In this document: piece after piece, positions 53,185-61,992 of the stretch
Numbering within the stretch: the stretch's first letter is position 1
Layout of the letters: each line of letters starts with the position of its first letter
Assembly: GCF_000381925.1 (NCBI RefSeq)
Contig: NZ_KB907307.1
Coordinates: 2,418,001-2,482,000 of the forward strand
Origin: Nocardia sp. BMG111209
GTDB lineage: Bacteria; Actinomycetota; Actinomycetes; Mycobacteriales; Mycobacteriaceae
Reading direction: 5' to 3'
DNA length: 64,000 bases
The notes under the pieces: generated by a model
Database searches by the model: none
Told to the model about the DNA's origin: nothing
What the model saw: the letters and a program-made list of their open reading frames with translations, nothing else
Position numbers and translations under genes: made by a program

Positions 53185-54390
53185 ATGGCCACACTCGACT
53201 ACCGGGCGATCGACGCCGACAACCACTACTACGAGCCACTGGACGCGTTCACCCGACACCTGGACCGGAAGTTCCGACGGCGCGGGGTGCAGATCATCGG
53301 TGACGGCAAACATCACACCGCGGTCATCGGCAATCGCGTCAACCGTTTCATTCCCAATCCGACCTTCGATCCGATCATCGTGCCCGGCTGCCTGGATCTG
53401 ATGTTCCGCGGGCAGGTGCCCGAGGGAGTCGACCCGGCGACCTTGATGAAAGTGGAGAAGCTGGAGCTACGGCCGGAATACCGTGACCGGGATGCCCGCG
53501 TGGCGGCGGTCGACCGCCAGGGCCTCGAATCGGTCGTGATGTTCCCGACGTTCGGCTGCGGCGTCGAAGAGGCGCTCAAAGACGACATCGAGGCTGCGGT
53601 GGCGTCGCTGCACGCATTCAATCTGTGGCTGGACGAGGACTGGGGTTTCGACCGTCCCGACCACAGGATCCTGACGGCTCCGATGATCTCACTGGCCGAT
53701 CCGGCCGCCGCGGTCGCGGAGGTCGAATTCGTCCTGGCTCGTGGCGCGCGGGTGGTACACATCAGACCGGCACCGGTGCCGGGAATCGGGAAGCCCCGGT
53801 CGCTCGGCGACCGGGCGCACGACCCGGTGTGGGCGCGGCTCGCCGAGGCGAACGTGCCGGTCGCTTTCCACCTCGGCGACAGCGGGTATCTCCGACTGGC
53901 CGCGATGTGGGGCGGTAAGGACACCTTCGAACCGTTCACCGGCCCCGGCGACCCCCTGGACAAGATTCTGGTCGACGATCGGGCGATCCACGACACCGTG
54001 GCATCCCTGATCCTGCACGGGGTCTTCGACCGGCACCCGGCGCTGCGTGTCGCGAGCATCGAGAACGGCTCGGATTTCGTGCACCGGCTGGCAAAGCGAA
54101 TGACCAAGCTGGCCAACCAGTCTCCGAAGTCCTTCGCCGACGCGCCGCTGGACACCCTGCGGGAACACGTATGGGTGGCGCCCTATTACGAGGACGACCT
54201 GTCTGCGCTGGCGGACAAGATCGGCGTCGAACGGATCCTGTTCGGCTCCGACTGGCCGCACGGCGAAGGCCTGGCGGAACCGTTGTCGTTCGCGGACGAG
54301 CTCGGCGCATTCGACGCGACCGACGTACGTAAGATCATGCGCGACAACGCCTCCGAGTTCCTCGGCGTGCCTGTCGGATCGGCTGTGTGA
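53185..54390 (+). CDS. Amidohydrolase family protein (COG2159-type)
   Basis: 401 residues. AIDADNHYYEP near the N-terminus, RPAPVPGIG, AFHLGDSG and LFGSDWPHGEG are the marks of the metal-dependent TIM-barrel amidohydrolase-2 group, including decarboxylases and ring-opening hydrolases. GAGAGGA precedes ATG 53185. A paralogue lies at 61993-63195. The next gene overlaps it by 4 bp. Confidence 0.9.
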   Translation: MATLDYRAIDADNHYYEPLDAFTRHLDRKFRRRGVQIIGDGKHHTAVIGNRVNRFIPNPTFDPIIVPGCLDLMFRGQVPEGVDPATLMKVEKLELRPEYRDRDARVAAVDRQGLESVVMFPTFGCGVEEALKDDIEAAVASLHAFNLWLDEDWGFDRPDHRILTAPMISLADPAAAVAEVEFVLARGARVVHIRPAPVPGIGKPRSLGDRAHDPVWARLAEANVPVAFHLGDSGYLRLAAMWGGKDTFEPFTGPGDPLDKILVDDRAIHDTVASLILHGVFDRHPALRVASIENGSDFVHRLAKRMTKLANQSPKSFADAPLDTLREHVWVAPYYEDDLSALADKIGVERILFGSDWPHGEGLAEPLSFADELGAFDATDVRKIMRDNASEFLGVPVGSAV

Positions 54391-56024
54391 GGATCGCCGT
54401 GACCGAGTGGACCATCGGCGCCGTTCTCGACGCGATCGCCGAAGCGGTACCGGACCGGGTGATGACGGTCTGCGGTGATCGCCGCAGCACCTTCGCCGAG
54501 GTCGCATCGCGAACCCGTAGATTCGCGAACTTCTTGTCGGACAACGGTTTCGGTGAGCAAATCCCGCGTAGCCGGCTCGCGCGGTGGGAGTGCGGCCAGG
54601 ATCGCATCGCACTGCTCATGCGAAACGATCTGTATCCGGACGCGATGCTGGGCTGTCTGAAGGCCCGGGTCGTCCCGGTCAATGTCAACAACCACTACAC
54701 CGCCGGGGAGGTGCGGGATCTGCTGGAGTACGTCCGGCCGCGGGGCATCGTGTATCACCGGTCCTTCGGCGCGGTGGTCGCCTAGGCGGCGCCGGACGGG
54801 GTCGAACTGCTGATCTCCGTCGACGACGGCAGCGAGGCGACCGATCCGGCCGGGTCGCTGTCGTTCGAGGAGGCGGTGCGACTCGGTGATCCCGACTCGG
54901 TCGTCGAAACCTCACCCGACGATCTCGTGATGCTGTGCACCGGCGGGACGACCGGGCGGCCCAAGGGCGTGCTGTGGCGGCAGAGCGATATGTACGTCTC
55001 CTCCATGGGGGGTGCGGATCATTCGTCCTCGTCGGCTCTGCACGATCTGGCGCGGGCGACCGGGCAGGTGTGGTTCGCGGTGTCGCCGTTGTCCCATGCG
55101 GCGGGCATCTGGACCACGTTCGCCGGACTGCTGGCGGGGCAGACCGTCGTACTGTACGACGACCGGTACAAGTTCGACCCGCGCACCGCCCTCCGGACTG
55201 CGGAGCGCGAGAACGTCGCGTTGATGACCATCGTCGGTGACGCGTATGCCGGGCCACTGGTGCGCGAACTGCGCGCCGGCGACTACGACCTCTCCGCGCT
55301 CAGCGCGATCGGAACCGGTGGTGCGGCAACCAATCCCGTGCACCGGCATGCGCTGCTCGAACTACTTCCGCACGTGTCCGTCATCGAGGGTTACGGGTCC
55401 TCCGAGACCGGTGGTATGGGCTTCGGTCGCAGCCTCCGCGGCGCGGAGGTCAGCACCTTCGTCACGAGCGCGGGCGGAATCGCGGTATCGGCCGATCGCA
55501 CTCGAATCCTGCAGCCCGGCGACGCGGAGGTCGGGTGGGCGGCGCGAACAGGTCGGGTTCCGCTCGGCTATTTCGATGATCCGGCAGCCACGGAACGGAC
55601 TTTTCCCGAGATCGACGGTATGCGAATGGCGATACCCGGCGATCGCGCGGCGGTTGCCGACGACGGGACGCTCCGGCTGCTCGGGCGCGACTCCCTCGTC
55701 GTGAACACCGGCGGCGAGAAGGTTTTCGTCGAAGAGGTCGAGGAGGTGTTGCGGACCCACCCGGGTATCACCGACGCACTGGTGGTGGGTCGGCCGAGCT
55801 CTCGATGGGGGCAGGAGGTTGTCGCGCTGGTGTCCAGCGACACTCCCGGCGCCGTCTCGGCGGCAGATCTGCAGCGAATCTGCCGAGCTCGGCTGGCCGG
55901 GTTCAAGACGCCCAAGGAGATCATCTTCGTGCCGGAGATCCGCCGGCTGGGAAACGGCAAGCCGGACTACAGATGGGCCGTCCAGCGTGCGGCGGAGAAT
56001 TCGCCCGCGCAGATCAGGATCTGA
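54387..56024 (+). pseudogene. Acyl-CoA synthetase interrupted by one in-frame TAG
   Basis: From GTG 54387 (4-bp overlap with the amidohydrolase stop) to 56024 the same frame codes for a full ~545-residue AMP-binding ligase, broken only by TAG at 54783-54785 after codon 132. The part before contains the N-terminal WECGQDRIALLM; the part after has CTGGTTGRPKGVLW, EGYGSSETGG and C-terminal NGKPDYRW. The two halves are continuous in frame with no indel, so it is a recent nonsense mutation, a sequencing error or, less likely, readthrough. An internal GTG at 54876 could give a 382-residue fragment lacking part of the N-domain. Confidence 0.85.
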
Positions 56025-56137
56025 AGGCACGGGACGGGGCCTACAGGTTCACTTCGCGGACAAGTACGTTGTTCCGTCGCGGCAACCGTGTATTTCTCGA
56101 ATTCACACACCACCTCGGTTCTGGAGCTAGGTTTTTT

Positions 56138-58144
56138 ATGCAGCAACACTTTTCGGATGATCTCGTGCTGGAGCGGCCGACCGATCTGGGCAACGAGTGG
56201 CTGACCGCCGCGCTCGGGGCCGGGGAGGTCGTCGGTTTCCGATACGAACGTATCGGGACCGGGCAGGTCAGTGATTGCTATCGCGTCGATGTGGAATATG
56301 CGCCGGGGTCGGCGGGGCCGCGATCGGTGGTTCTGAAGGTCGCCTCCGAGGATCCCACCAGCCGGCAGTCCGGAATGTTCATGGGACTGTACGAGAGCGA
56401 GGTGCGATTCTATCGCGAGATCGCGCCACGGCTGCGGGGAGGGCCGATCGCGCCGTGTTATCACGCGGCGATCGACACCGGAACGGGTGCTTTCGATCTG
56501 CTGCTCGGTGATGCCGCGCCGGCCGTGGCCGGTGACGAGATCCGTGGTGCGACAGTCGAACAGGCTTTTGTCGCGGTCCGTGAGCTCGGTCGCTGGCACG
56601 CCTTGCTGCATGCCGCTCCGGCGTTGCCGGAGGCCGCCTGGCTGGAGCGTGGATCGTTACTCGGCCAGACTCTGTTCGAGCAGCTGTACCGGATGTTCCT
56701 GGAGCGTTACGGTGAGCGTCTGACCCTGCCGCAGCGGGCGGTGTGTGATCGCCTGGTCGCGTCGTTCGATGTCTATCTGGCGAATTCCGATACCGCGGTA
56801 CGCGGCCTCATCCACGGTGATTATCGGCTGGACAACCTGCTGTTCGGTGCGGCCGGTTCGCCGAGGCCGTTGATGGTGGTCGATTGGCAGGGCGTGATGA
56901 TGGGGCCCGCGCTCAACGATCTGGCGTATTTCCTCGGTGGCGCGCTGCCGGACCGGGACCGCCGTATCCATTACGACGATCTGCTGCGGGCCTACCACGA
57001 GGCCCTGGGACCGGACCCGCGCACGACCCTCGCCGAAATACGGGAAGCGGTACGGCATTCGAGTTTCGCCGGGGTGACGATGTCGATCGCGGCGTCGGTG
57101 GTGGTCGAGCGCACCGACCGTGGCGACGAGCTGTTCATGACCACGCTGGCGCGCCACTGTGCGCATGTACTGGACACCGGTGCACTGGATCTGCTGGAGA
57201 TGCCCGACTCGGCTCCCCCGCGGCCGGCGGCCGACGACGACGGCCCGCATCCCTCGCCCGCGGACCCGTTGTGGAGCGAGAGCTGGTACGCCGACTTCGC
57301 CGACCCGGGCCAGGGCCTCGGCGGCTGGGTGCGGCTGGGGATCATGCCGAACGAGCGGACCACCTGGTTACATCTGTATCTGTGCGGGCCCGGCCTCCCG
57401 ACGATCGTCGTCGCGGAGATCCTCGACGAGCTACCCGCCGATCCCTGGTCGATCACCACGGATCGGATCGAATTCGCCCACACCGCAACGATTCCCCTGC
57501 ATCGCTATCGGGTGACGCTGCGCGGCCGGGCGGCGAGCCACGACGATCCGGCGGGGGTGTTGCGGGGTGACCCCGGGGTGCCCGTCGAGGTGGACATCGA
57601 TCTGACCTGGACGACCGCCGGTGTGCCGTACGGGTATCGGATCACCTCACGGTACGAGTTGCCCTGTACGGTGTCGGGCACCGTGGTCGTCGACGGGCGG
57701 GTCCACACCCTCGATGGTGTTGCCGGACAACGGGATCACTCCTGGGGCGTCCGGGACTGGTGGGCGATGGACTGGACGTGGAGCGCGCTGCATCTCGACG
57801 ACGGCAGCCATCTGCACGCCGTGGAGATCCGGATTCCGGGTGTGCCCGGCATCCCGGGGGTCGGTTACCTGCAACGTCCCGGCGAACCGCTGACGGAGCT
57901 CACCGCGGTGACGGCGCGGGAGACCCTGACCGGCGACGGGCTGGTATCCGGTGTGACGCTGGCGATCGAACCCGGCAATCTCGTGCTCGATGTCGACGTG
58001 AGAGGCCAAGCGCCGGTGCCGATCACGGCGGCCGACGGCCGGGTCAGCCGATTCCTGCGGACCTGGGGAATCGTCACCACCACCGACGGCTGCCGCGGTG
58101 TCGGCTGGCTGGAATGCAATCAGGCACCGCCACCTTCGGCGTGA
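56138..58144 (+). CDS. APH-type kinase fused to a lipocalin-like domain
   Basis: 668 residues. N-terminal ~360: aminoglycoside-phosphotransferase fold with Lys67 (VVLKVAS), LIHGDYRLDNLLF (catalytic Asp228) and VVDWQG (Asp249). C-terminal ~300: beta-rich domain with GQRDHSWGVRDWWAMDW and WSALHLDDGSHLHAVEI, like the AttH/CrtC or DUF7064-type lipocalin fold. ATG 56138 follows GGAG. Kinase-like proteins of this class are common beside CoA-ligase and P450 genes in actinomycetes and may phosphorylate a hydroxylated intermediate, but this is not established. The 113-bp gap before it holds nothing recognised. Confidence 0.82.
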   Translation: MQQHFSDDLVLERPTDLGNEWLTAALGAGEVVGFRYERIGTGQVSDCYRVDVEYAPGSAGPRSVVLKVASEDPTSRQSGMFMGLYESEVRFYREIAPRLRGGPIAPCYHAAIDTGTGAFDLLLGDAAPAVAGDEIRGATVEQAFVAVRELGRWHALLHAAPALPEAAWLERGSLLGQTLFEQLYRMFLERYGERLTLPQRAVCDRLVASFDVYLANSDTAVRGLIHGDYRLDNLLFGAAGSPRPLMVVDWQGVMMGPALNDLAYFLGGALPDRDRRIHYDDLLRAYHEALGPDPRTTLAEIREAVRHSSFAGVTMSIAASVVVERTDRGDELFMTTLARHCAHVLDTGALDLLEMPDSAPPRPAADDDGPHPSPADPLWSESWYADFADPGQGLGGWVRLGIMPNERTTWLHLYLCGPGLPTIVVAEILDELPADPWSITTDRIEFAHTATIPLHRYRVTLRGRAASHDDPAGVLRGDPGVPVEVDIDLTWTTAGVPYGYRITSRYELPCTVSGTVVVDGRVHTLDGVAGQRDHSWGVRDWWAMDWTWSALHLDDGSHLHAVEIRIPGVPGIPGVGYLQRPGEPLTELTAVTARETLTGDGLVSGVTLAIEPGNLVLDVDVRGQAPVPITAADGRVSRFLRTWGIVTTTDGCRGVGWLECNQAPPPSA

Positions 58145-58155
58145 CCCGACCGTGC

Positions 58156-59532
58156 TCACAACTGCGGATCGCGCAATCGTGGACCCACGGTCCAATAGGC
58201 GCCGACGACCGATCGCGCACTGTCCGGGTCGCGGAAACCGAAGCCTTCCATGGCACGTCGGGTATCGGTGTCCCAGGTCAGTTCGAGGGCGTCGCCCCGC
58301 TCGCTGACGATCCAGGTGTACGGGCCGTGCACCGTGCCGAGTTCCCGGTGGACCATCGTGTAGCTGCCGAGGAAGCCGTTGGCGGTGAGACCGGTGGCGC
58401 GGCCGCTCTGCAATCCGTCGAACCGAGGCGCCGGATCCGCCGGCAGGTAGGTGGCGGTGATCGTGTGCGGTTCGTCGCTGATGGTGTATTTTGCGATGCC
58501 GGTGGCCATGTGGGCGCCCCACGACCAGCTGATCAGCAGGGATTCCGGACATTCGGGGTCGGCGATGCCCACCCCGCTCATCACGAGGCCGTCGACGGTC
58601 GCGGTCAGATCGAAGACGGTGTCCCGGCGCCGGATGATCAACTCCATCCGGTCGACCCGGTCGCCCTCCACCAGCGTCACCACATGCCGGCCCGCGGTGA
58701 GCGGCGAGTCGATTCCGGTCGCGACGGCCTGGCGGACATTGCCCGCATCGCACACATAGGTGATGCGGAGACCGCCGCCGGGACGCGGGCTGTACTTGGC
58801 CAACGCGAAATCCAGCGGTACCCGGCCGATCGCGGTGGTCGCCCCGAGATCGCGCCGCTGCCGCCGAACCCGCTGCGCCGGAACACGATCGGGTGCCGCG
58901 GGACCGCCGGCCGCGGCCACCGAGCGGTCGACGCTCGACCGCACCAGCGCCAGCAGCTGCGCGACCAGCAATTCCTGTTCGGCAGCATGATTTTTCCGGC
59001 GATGCTCGGACGCAGCGGCGGGTGCGGTGACGGACTCGATGTGCAGCCCGACATGGAAATCGCGAACCGCGGACAGGAGGAGATCGGCTGTGGCGGAATC
59101 GAAGTCGACGCCCGGCTGCAATTGCCGTACCAGAGCGGACAATGCGCCCGCGGCCTCGACCGACATCTGCTCGATCCGTGCGAGGGTCTCCGATGAAGCC
59201 TTGGGGTCTTGGCGGAGATTGATGGCAACCTGGATCCCGGCGAAGAATTCGGGCCGCTCGTAGATCGCCGCGAGAATCCGGAAGAAGGTCCGGACCCGCT
59301 GTTCGACAGTGGCCCCTTGGATGCCGGCGGCCGCCGCGACCGGCAGTCGTCCCCATTCTTCTTCGAACACTGCGAACATCACGGCTTCCCGCGTGCCGAA
59401 CTGCCGCTGGATCGCGCCCCAGGTGAGCCCGGCGCGCCGGGCGATCTCGTTCGACGTTGCTCGGTAGAAGCCGTTTTCGAGGATCGAGGCCACCGTGGCA
59501 TCGATGATGCGGCGGCGGGTCGGATTCGCCAC
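58156..59532 (-). CDS. TetR regulator fused to a large beta-rich domain
   Basis: 458 residues, more than double the usual TetR length. Residues ~1-200: TetR HTH (ATSNEIARRAGLTWGAIQRQFGTREA) and helical region. Residues ~215-458: strand-rich segment with LRITYVCDAGNV, VVTLVEGDRVD, WSWGAHMATGIAKYT and FLGSYTMVHRELGTVHGPYTW, which I do not recognise; it could be a lipocalin-type ligand-binding barrel. The GTG at 59532 avoids overlap with the operator at 59544-59571; a TTG at 59550 is an alternative. Convergent with the kinase-like gene. Confidence 0.8.
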   Translation of the reverse strand: MANPTRRRIIDATVASILENGFYRATSNEIARRAGLTWGAIQRQFGTREAVMFAVFEEEWGRLPVAAAAGIQGATVEQRVRTFFRILAAIYERPEFFAGIQVAINLRQDPKASSETLARIEQMSVEAAGALSALVRQLQPGVDFDSATADLLLSAVRDFHVGLHIESVTAPAAASEHRRKNHAAEQELLVAQLLALVRSSVDRSVAAAGGPAAPDRVPAQRVRRQRRDLGATTAIGRVPLDFALAKYSPRPGGGLRITYVCDAGNVRQAVATGIDSPLTAGRHVVTLVEGDRVDRMELIIRRRDTVFDLTATVDGLVMSGVGIADPECPESLLISWSWGAHMATGIAKYTISDEPHTITATYLPADPAPRFDGLQSGRATGLTANGFLGSYTMVHRELGTVHGPYTWIVSERGDALELTWDTDTRRAMEGFGFRDPDSARSVVGAYWTVGPRLRDPQL

Positions 59533-59543
59533 GCTCGTGACCG

Positions 59544-59571
59544 TCCGCAAGGACTATCCGCAACTTGCGGA
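59544..59571. promoter_or_regulatory. TCCGCAA repeat operator at the TetR-fusion start
   Basis: TCCGCAA (59557-59563), C, TTGCGGA (59565-59571) is a perfect 15-bp palindrome. A third TCCGCAA copy lies at 59544-59550, 13 bp before. The cluster is 12 bp upstream of GTG 59532 and overlaps the 3' end of the SDR-like gene. It is a strong candidate self-operator. Confidence 0.6.
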
Positions 59572-60246
59572 CAATGTCGAGGTCAGCAGGCGGTGGTGTT
59601 CGGCGACGGCGGGCGTCCGGTGCCCGGTCGCGACATCGTCCGAGCGGGTGTCGTCGCGCTGCCACTGGCTGAGCATCGACTGCGCTGTCGTCCCGGCTTC
59701 CACTTGTGCACCGTTCGGTCGGGCGCCGTTGCGCGGTTGTCCCGGGAGCGTCCGCCGTGACACCCGCTCGCGCAGCGCTCGCCAGAACATCGAGGCCGAG
59801 TCGAACACCGGTGCACCGCCGGCCGGTTCGGTGTCGAAACCGACGACGAGCAGGTCGTGGAAGGCGCTGTGCGGTGTACCGAAGATCAACTGCGACGTCA
59901 GATGCCGAAGTCCCAGTGCGCGTTCGGTCGGCCGGCGATCCAATGTCGTACCCGCATCGTGGATCAGGACCTCGACCGGGCCCGCCAGCCACGCCGCGGT
60001 CTCCGAGAACGCGTTGACCGAGGCCGGATCGGTCAGCTCGAGTCGAGCCCCGAACGCATCGGCGCCGAGATCGTGCAACTGTGCGACCGCGTCCTCCGCA
60101 TCCTCGAGTCGCGGCATCCCGACGACGATGACATGACCGGCCACCGCCAGCTGTGTCACGGCGTGCCACACCTGCCCGGGGCCGGTTGCCGCGACCACGA
60201 CCCCGAAGCGATCGTCGTCGGTCGGCGGGAGTGCGGACTGAGTCAT
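59554..60246 (-). CDS. SDR-like Rossmann protein lacking the active site
   Basis: 230 residues. FGVVVAATGPGQVWHA at the cofactor site lacks the canonical TGxxxGxG, and LIHDAGTTLD stands for NNAG. No YxxxK is visible where the active site should be. The fold is SDR-like but it is probably not a working dehydrogenase; it may be a regulatory or scaffold protein, or a decaying gene. ATG 60246 begins MTQSALPP. Ends close to the TetR-fusion gene. Confidence 0.65.
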   Translation of the reverse strand: MTQSALPPTDDDRFGVVVAATGPGQVWHAVTQLAVAGHVIVVGMPRLEDAEDAVAQLHDLGADAFGARLELTDPASVNAFSETAAWLAGPVEVLIHDAGTTLDRRPTERALGLRHLTSQLIFGTPHSAFHDLLVVGFDTEPAGGAPVFDSASMFWRALRERVSRRTLPGQPRNGARPNGAQVEAGTTAQSMLSQWQRDDTRSDDVATGHRTPAVAEHHRLLTSTLSASCG

Positions 60247-60739
60247 GGTCGGCCACCTTGTCGTCTCGAGCGTCACACGGTGAGGGCGTGGGGGCGGTCG
60301 ATTTCGCGCCACGCGATCGAGTGGTGGAGGACGGAGCATCCAGTTGTGACGTCCTCCGTAGCAGGCCGAATTGCCGTCGGCCACGCGTGCGTGAGACTAA
60401 CACAGCGATAGTGACGGCTATCACGAATTTGCACACCGAAGTCCTCGTATGCCCAGGTGGTGGACATGCCGATAGCGATCACTATCGCCTGGACGGCTAC
60501 GGCAGCCGCGGTCACGGCTTCGCGCTCATCGAGCATTCGGTCGGCGGTGGCGCCGCTCGGTTCGAGTCTCTCCGGGCGCTGTGCACTGTGCCGGCCCGGA
60601 TCGTGATGCGTTGGGCGTCAAGATGACTCGGGCCGCATCGTGCACTGTTCAGCGTGCTGATCACGGACTTGACCGCCGCGATGGTGTCAGTAACAGTAGG
60701 TGTTACAGTATTTGCAACGATCGAGATGGCGGGTATTTC
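60247..60739. promoter_or_regulatory. 493-bp divergent gap with repeated operator motifs
   Basis: No gene is supported. GATAG-N6-CTATC occurs twice: 60407-60422 and 60471-60486, 64 bp apart; in opposite orientation they match at 16 of 20 positions over a common GATAGCnnTCACTATCGC. A further dyad GTAACA (60690-60695) / TGTTAC (60701-60706) lies 34 bp before the CaiB-type gene, near TTGACC at 60669-60674. Confidence 0.6.
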
Positions 60740-61954
60740 ATGGCCAAGGTGATGCAGGGCATCCGAATCCTGGAGGTCGCCGAGCACACGTTCGTACCGG
60801 CCGCGGCAGCGTTGCTGGCCGATTGGGGTGCGGACGTGATCAAGATCGAACACGTGGAGCGCGGCGACGCCATGCGTGGCCTGGCGGCGACGGGCGTGGT
60901 CGACATACCCACGGATGTCCATGCACTGCTGGAGCATTCGAATCGGGGCAAGCGCAGCCTCGGGCTCGACCTGATGTCGGAGGAGGGGCGGGCGATCCTC
61001 TACCGGTTGGTCGAGACGTCGGATGTGTTCCTCACCAACAAGTTGCCGCGAGTACGCAAGAAGTTGCAGATCGACCTGGATATCGTTCGGGGCTGGAATC
61101 CCCGGATCGTCTACGCGTCGGGCACCGGTCAGGGTGAGCGCGGACCGGAGGCCGACGACGGTTCTTACGATTCGCTGGCCTTCTGGGCACGAGCCGGGAT
61201 GGCAGCGGCACTGACCCGCGCCGACGACGGGCAGGTTCCGGGTCCACCGGCTCCGGGTTTAGGCGACTCCATCGGGGCGATGACCATCGCCGGCGGCATC
61301 ATGGGCGCGCTGTTCCATCGGGAACGCACGGGCGAGGCGACCACGGTGGATGTGTCGCTGCTGTCGACCGGGGTCTGGGCAATGGGCCAGTCGGTGGCGT
61401 TGTCGCTGTTGACGGGCGTGCCGTGGTCTGTTCCGGTGGACAACCCGCGGGCAAATCCGCTGGCGCGCAACTACATCACCGCGGACGGTCGTTGGCTGGC
61501 GTTCACGTGTCTACAGGCCGGGAAATACTGGCCGTTGCTGGTCGAGGCCGTCGGGCGTCCGGAATTGGCGGCCGACGTGCGTTTTCGCGACCATGTGACG
61601 CTGCTGGACAACAGCGCTGCAGCCATCGCGATTCTGCAGGAGATCTTCGCCGAGCGCAGTGCGGACGAGTGGCGCACGATGCTGGCCGGTTTCTCGGGCC
61701 AGTGGGTCGTCGTTCAGACCGCCCTCGAGATCGCGGACGATCCGCAGGTCGTCGCGAATGGATACGTCCAGCAATGCCATACCTCGACCGGAGTCCCGTT
61801 CCGGCTGGCAGCCACACCCGTCCAGTACGGCGGGATTCCGTCGGTCCCGCAGCGGGCGCCGGAGTTCAACGAGCACGGCGATCGGATTCTCGCCGAACTA
61901 GGTATCGACTGGGATCAGGTGGTGGATCTGAAAGTCCGCGGCGTCGTCGCGTGA
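60740..61954 (+). CDS. CaiB/BaiF-family (class III) CoA-transferase
   Basis: 404 residues. GIRILEVAEHTFVPAAAALLADWGADVIKIE is the classic N-terminus; GTGQGERGPEADDGSYDSLAFWARAG carries the catalytic Asp144. ATG 60740 starts the family-typical MAKVMQGI; a longer form would enter the dyad region. It likely transfers CoA to a carboxylic acid, which would replace the broken acyl-CoA synthetase. Followed 38 bp on by an amidohydrolase. Confidence 0.92.
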   Translation: MAKVMQGIRILEVAEHTFVPAAAALLADWGADVIKIEHVERGDAMRGLAATGVVDIPTDVHALLEHSNRGKRSLGLDLMSEEGRAILYRLVETSDVFLTNKLPRVRKKLQIDLDIVRGWNPRIVYASGTGQGERGPEADDGSYDSLAFWARAGMAAALTRADDGQVPGPPAPGLGDSIGAMTIAGGIMGALFHRERTGEATTVDVSLLSTGVWAMGQSVALSLLTGVPWSVPVDNPRANPLARNYITADGRWLAFTCLQAGKYWPLLVEAVGRPELAADVRFRDHVTLLDNSAAAIAILQEIFAERSADEWRTMLAGFSGQWVVVQTALEIADDPQVVANGYVQQCHTSTGVPFRLAATPVQYGGIPSVPQRAPEFNEHGDRILAELGIDWDQVVDLKVRGVVA

Positions 61955-61992
61955 GCCGAAAGCCTTGTGAACGAAGAGAAAGATAAACCTCG

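Noticed and set aside
54387..54785. Two separate genes instead of one broken ligase
   Set aside because: The halves are in the same frame with no gap in the family alignment, and neither half alone is a complete enzyme.
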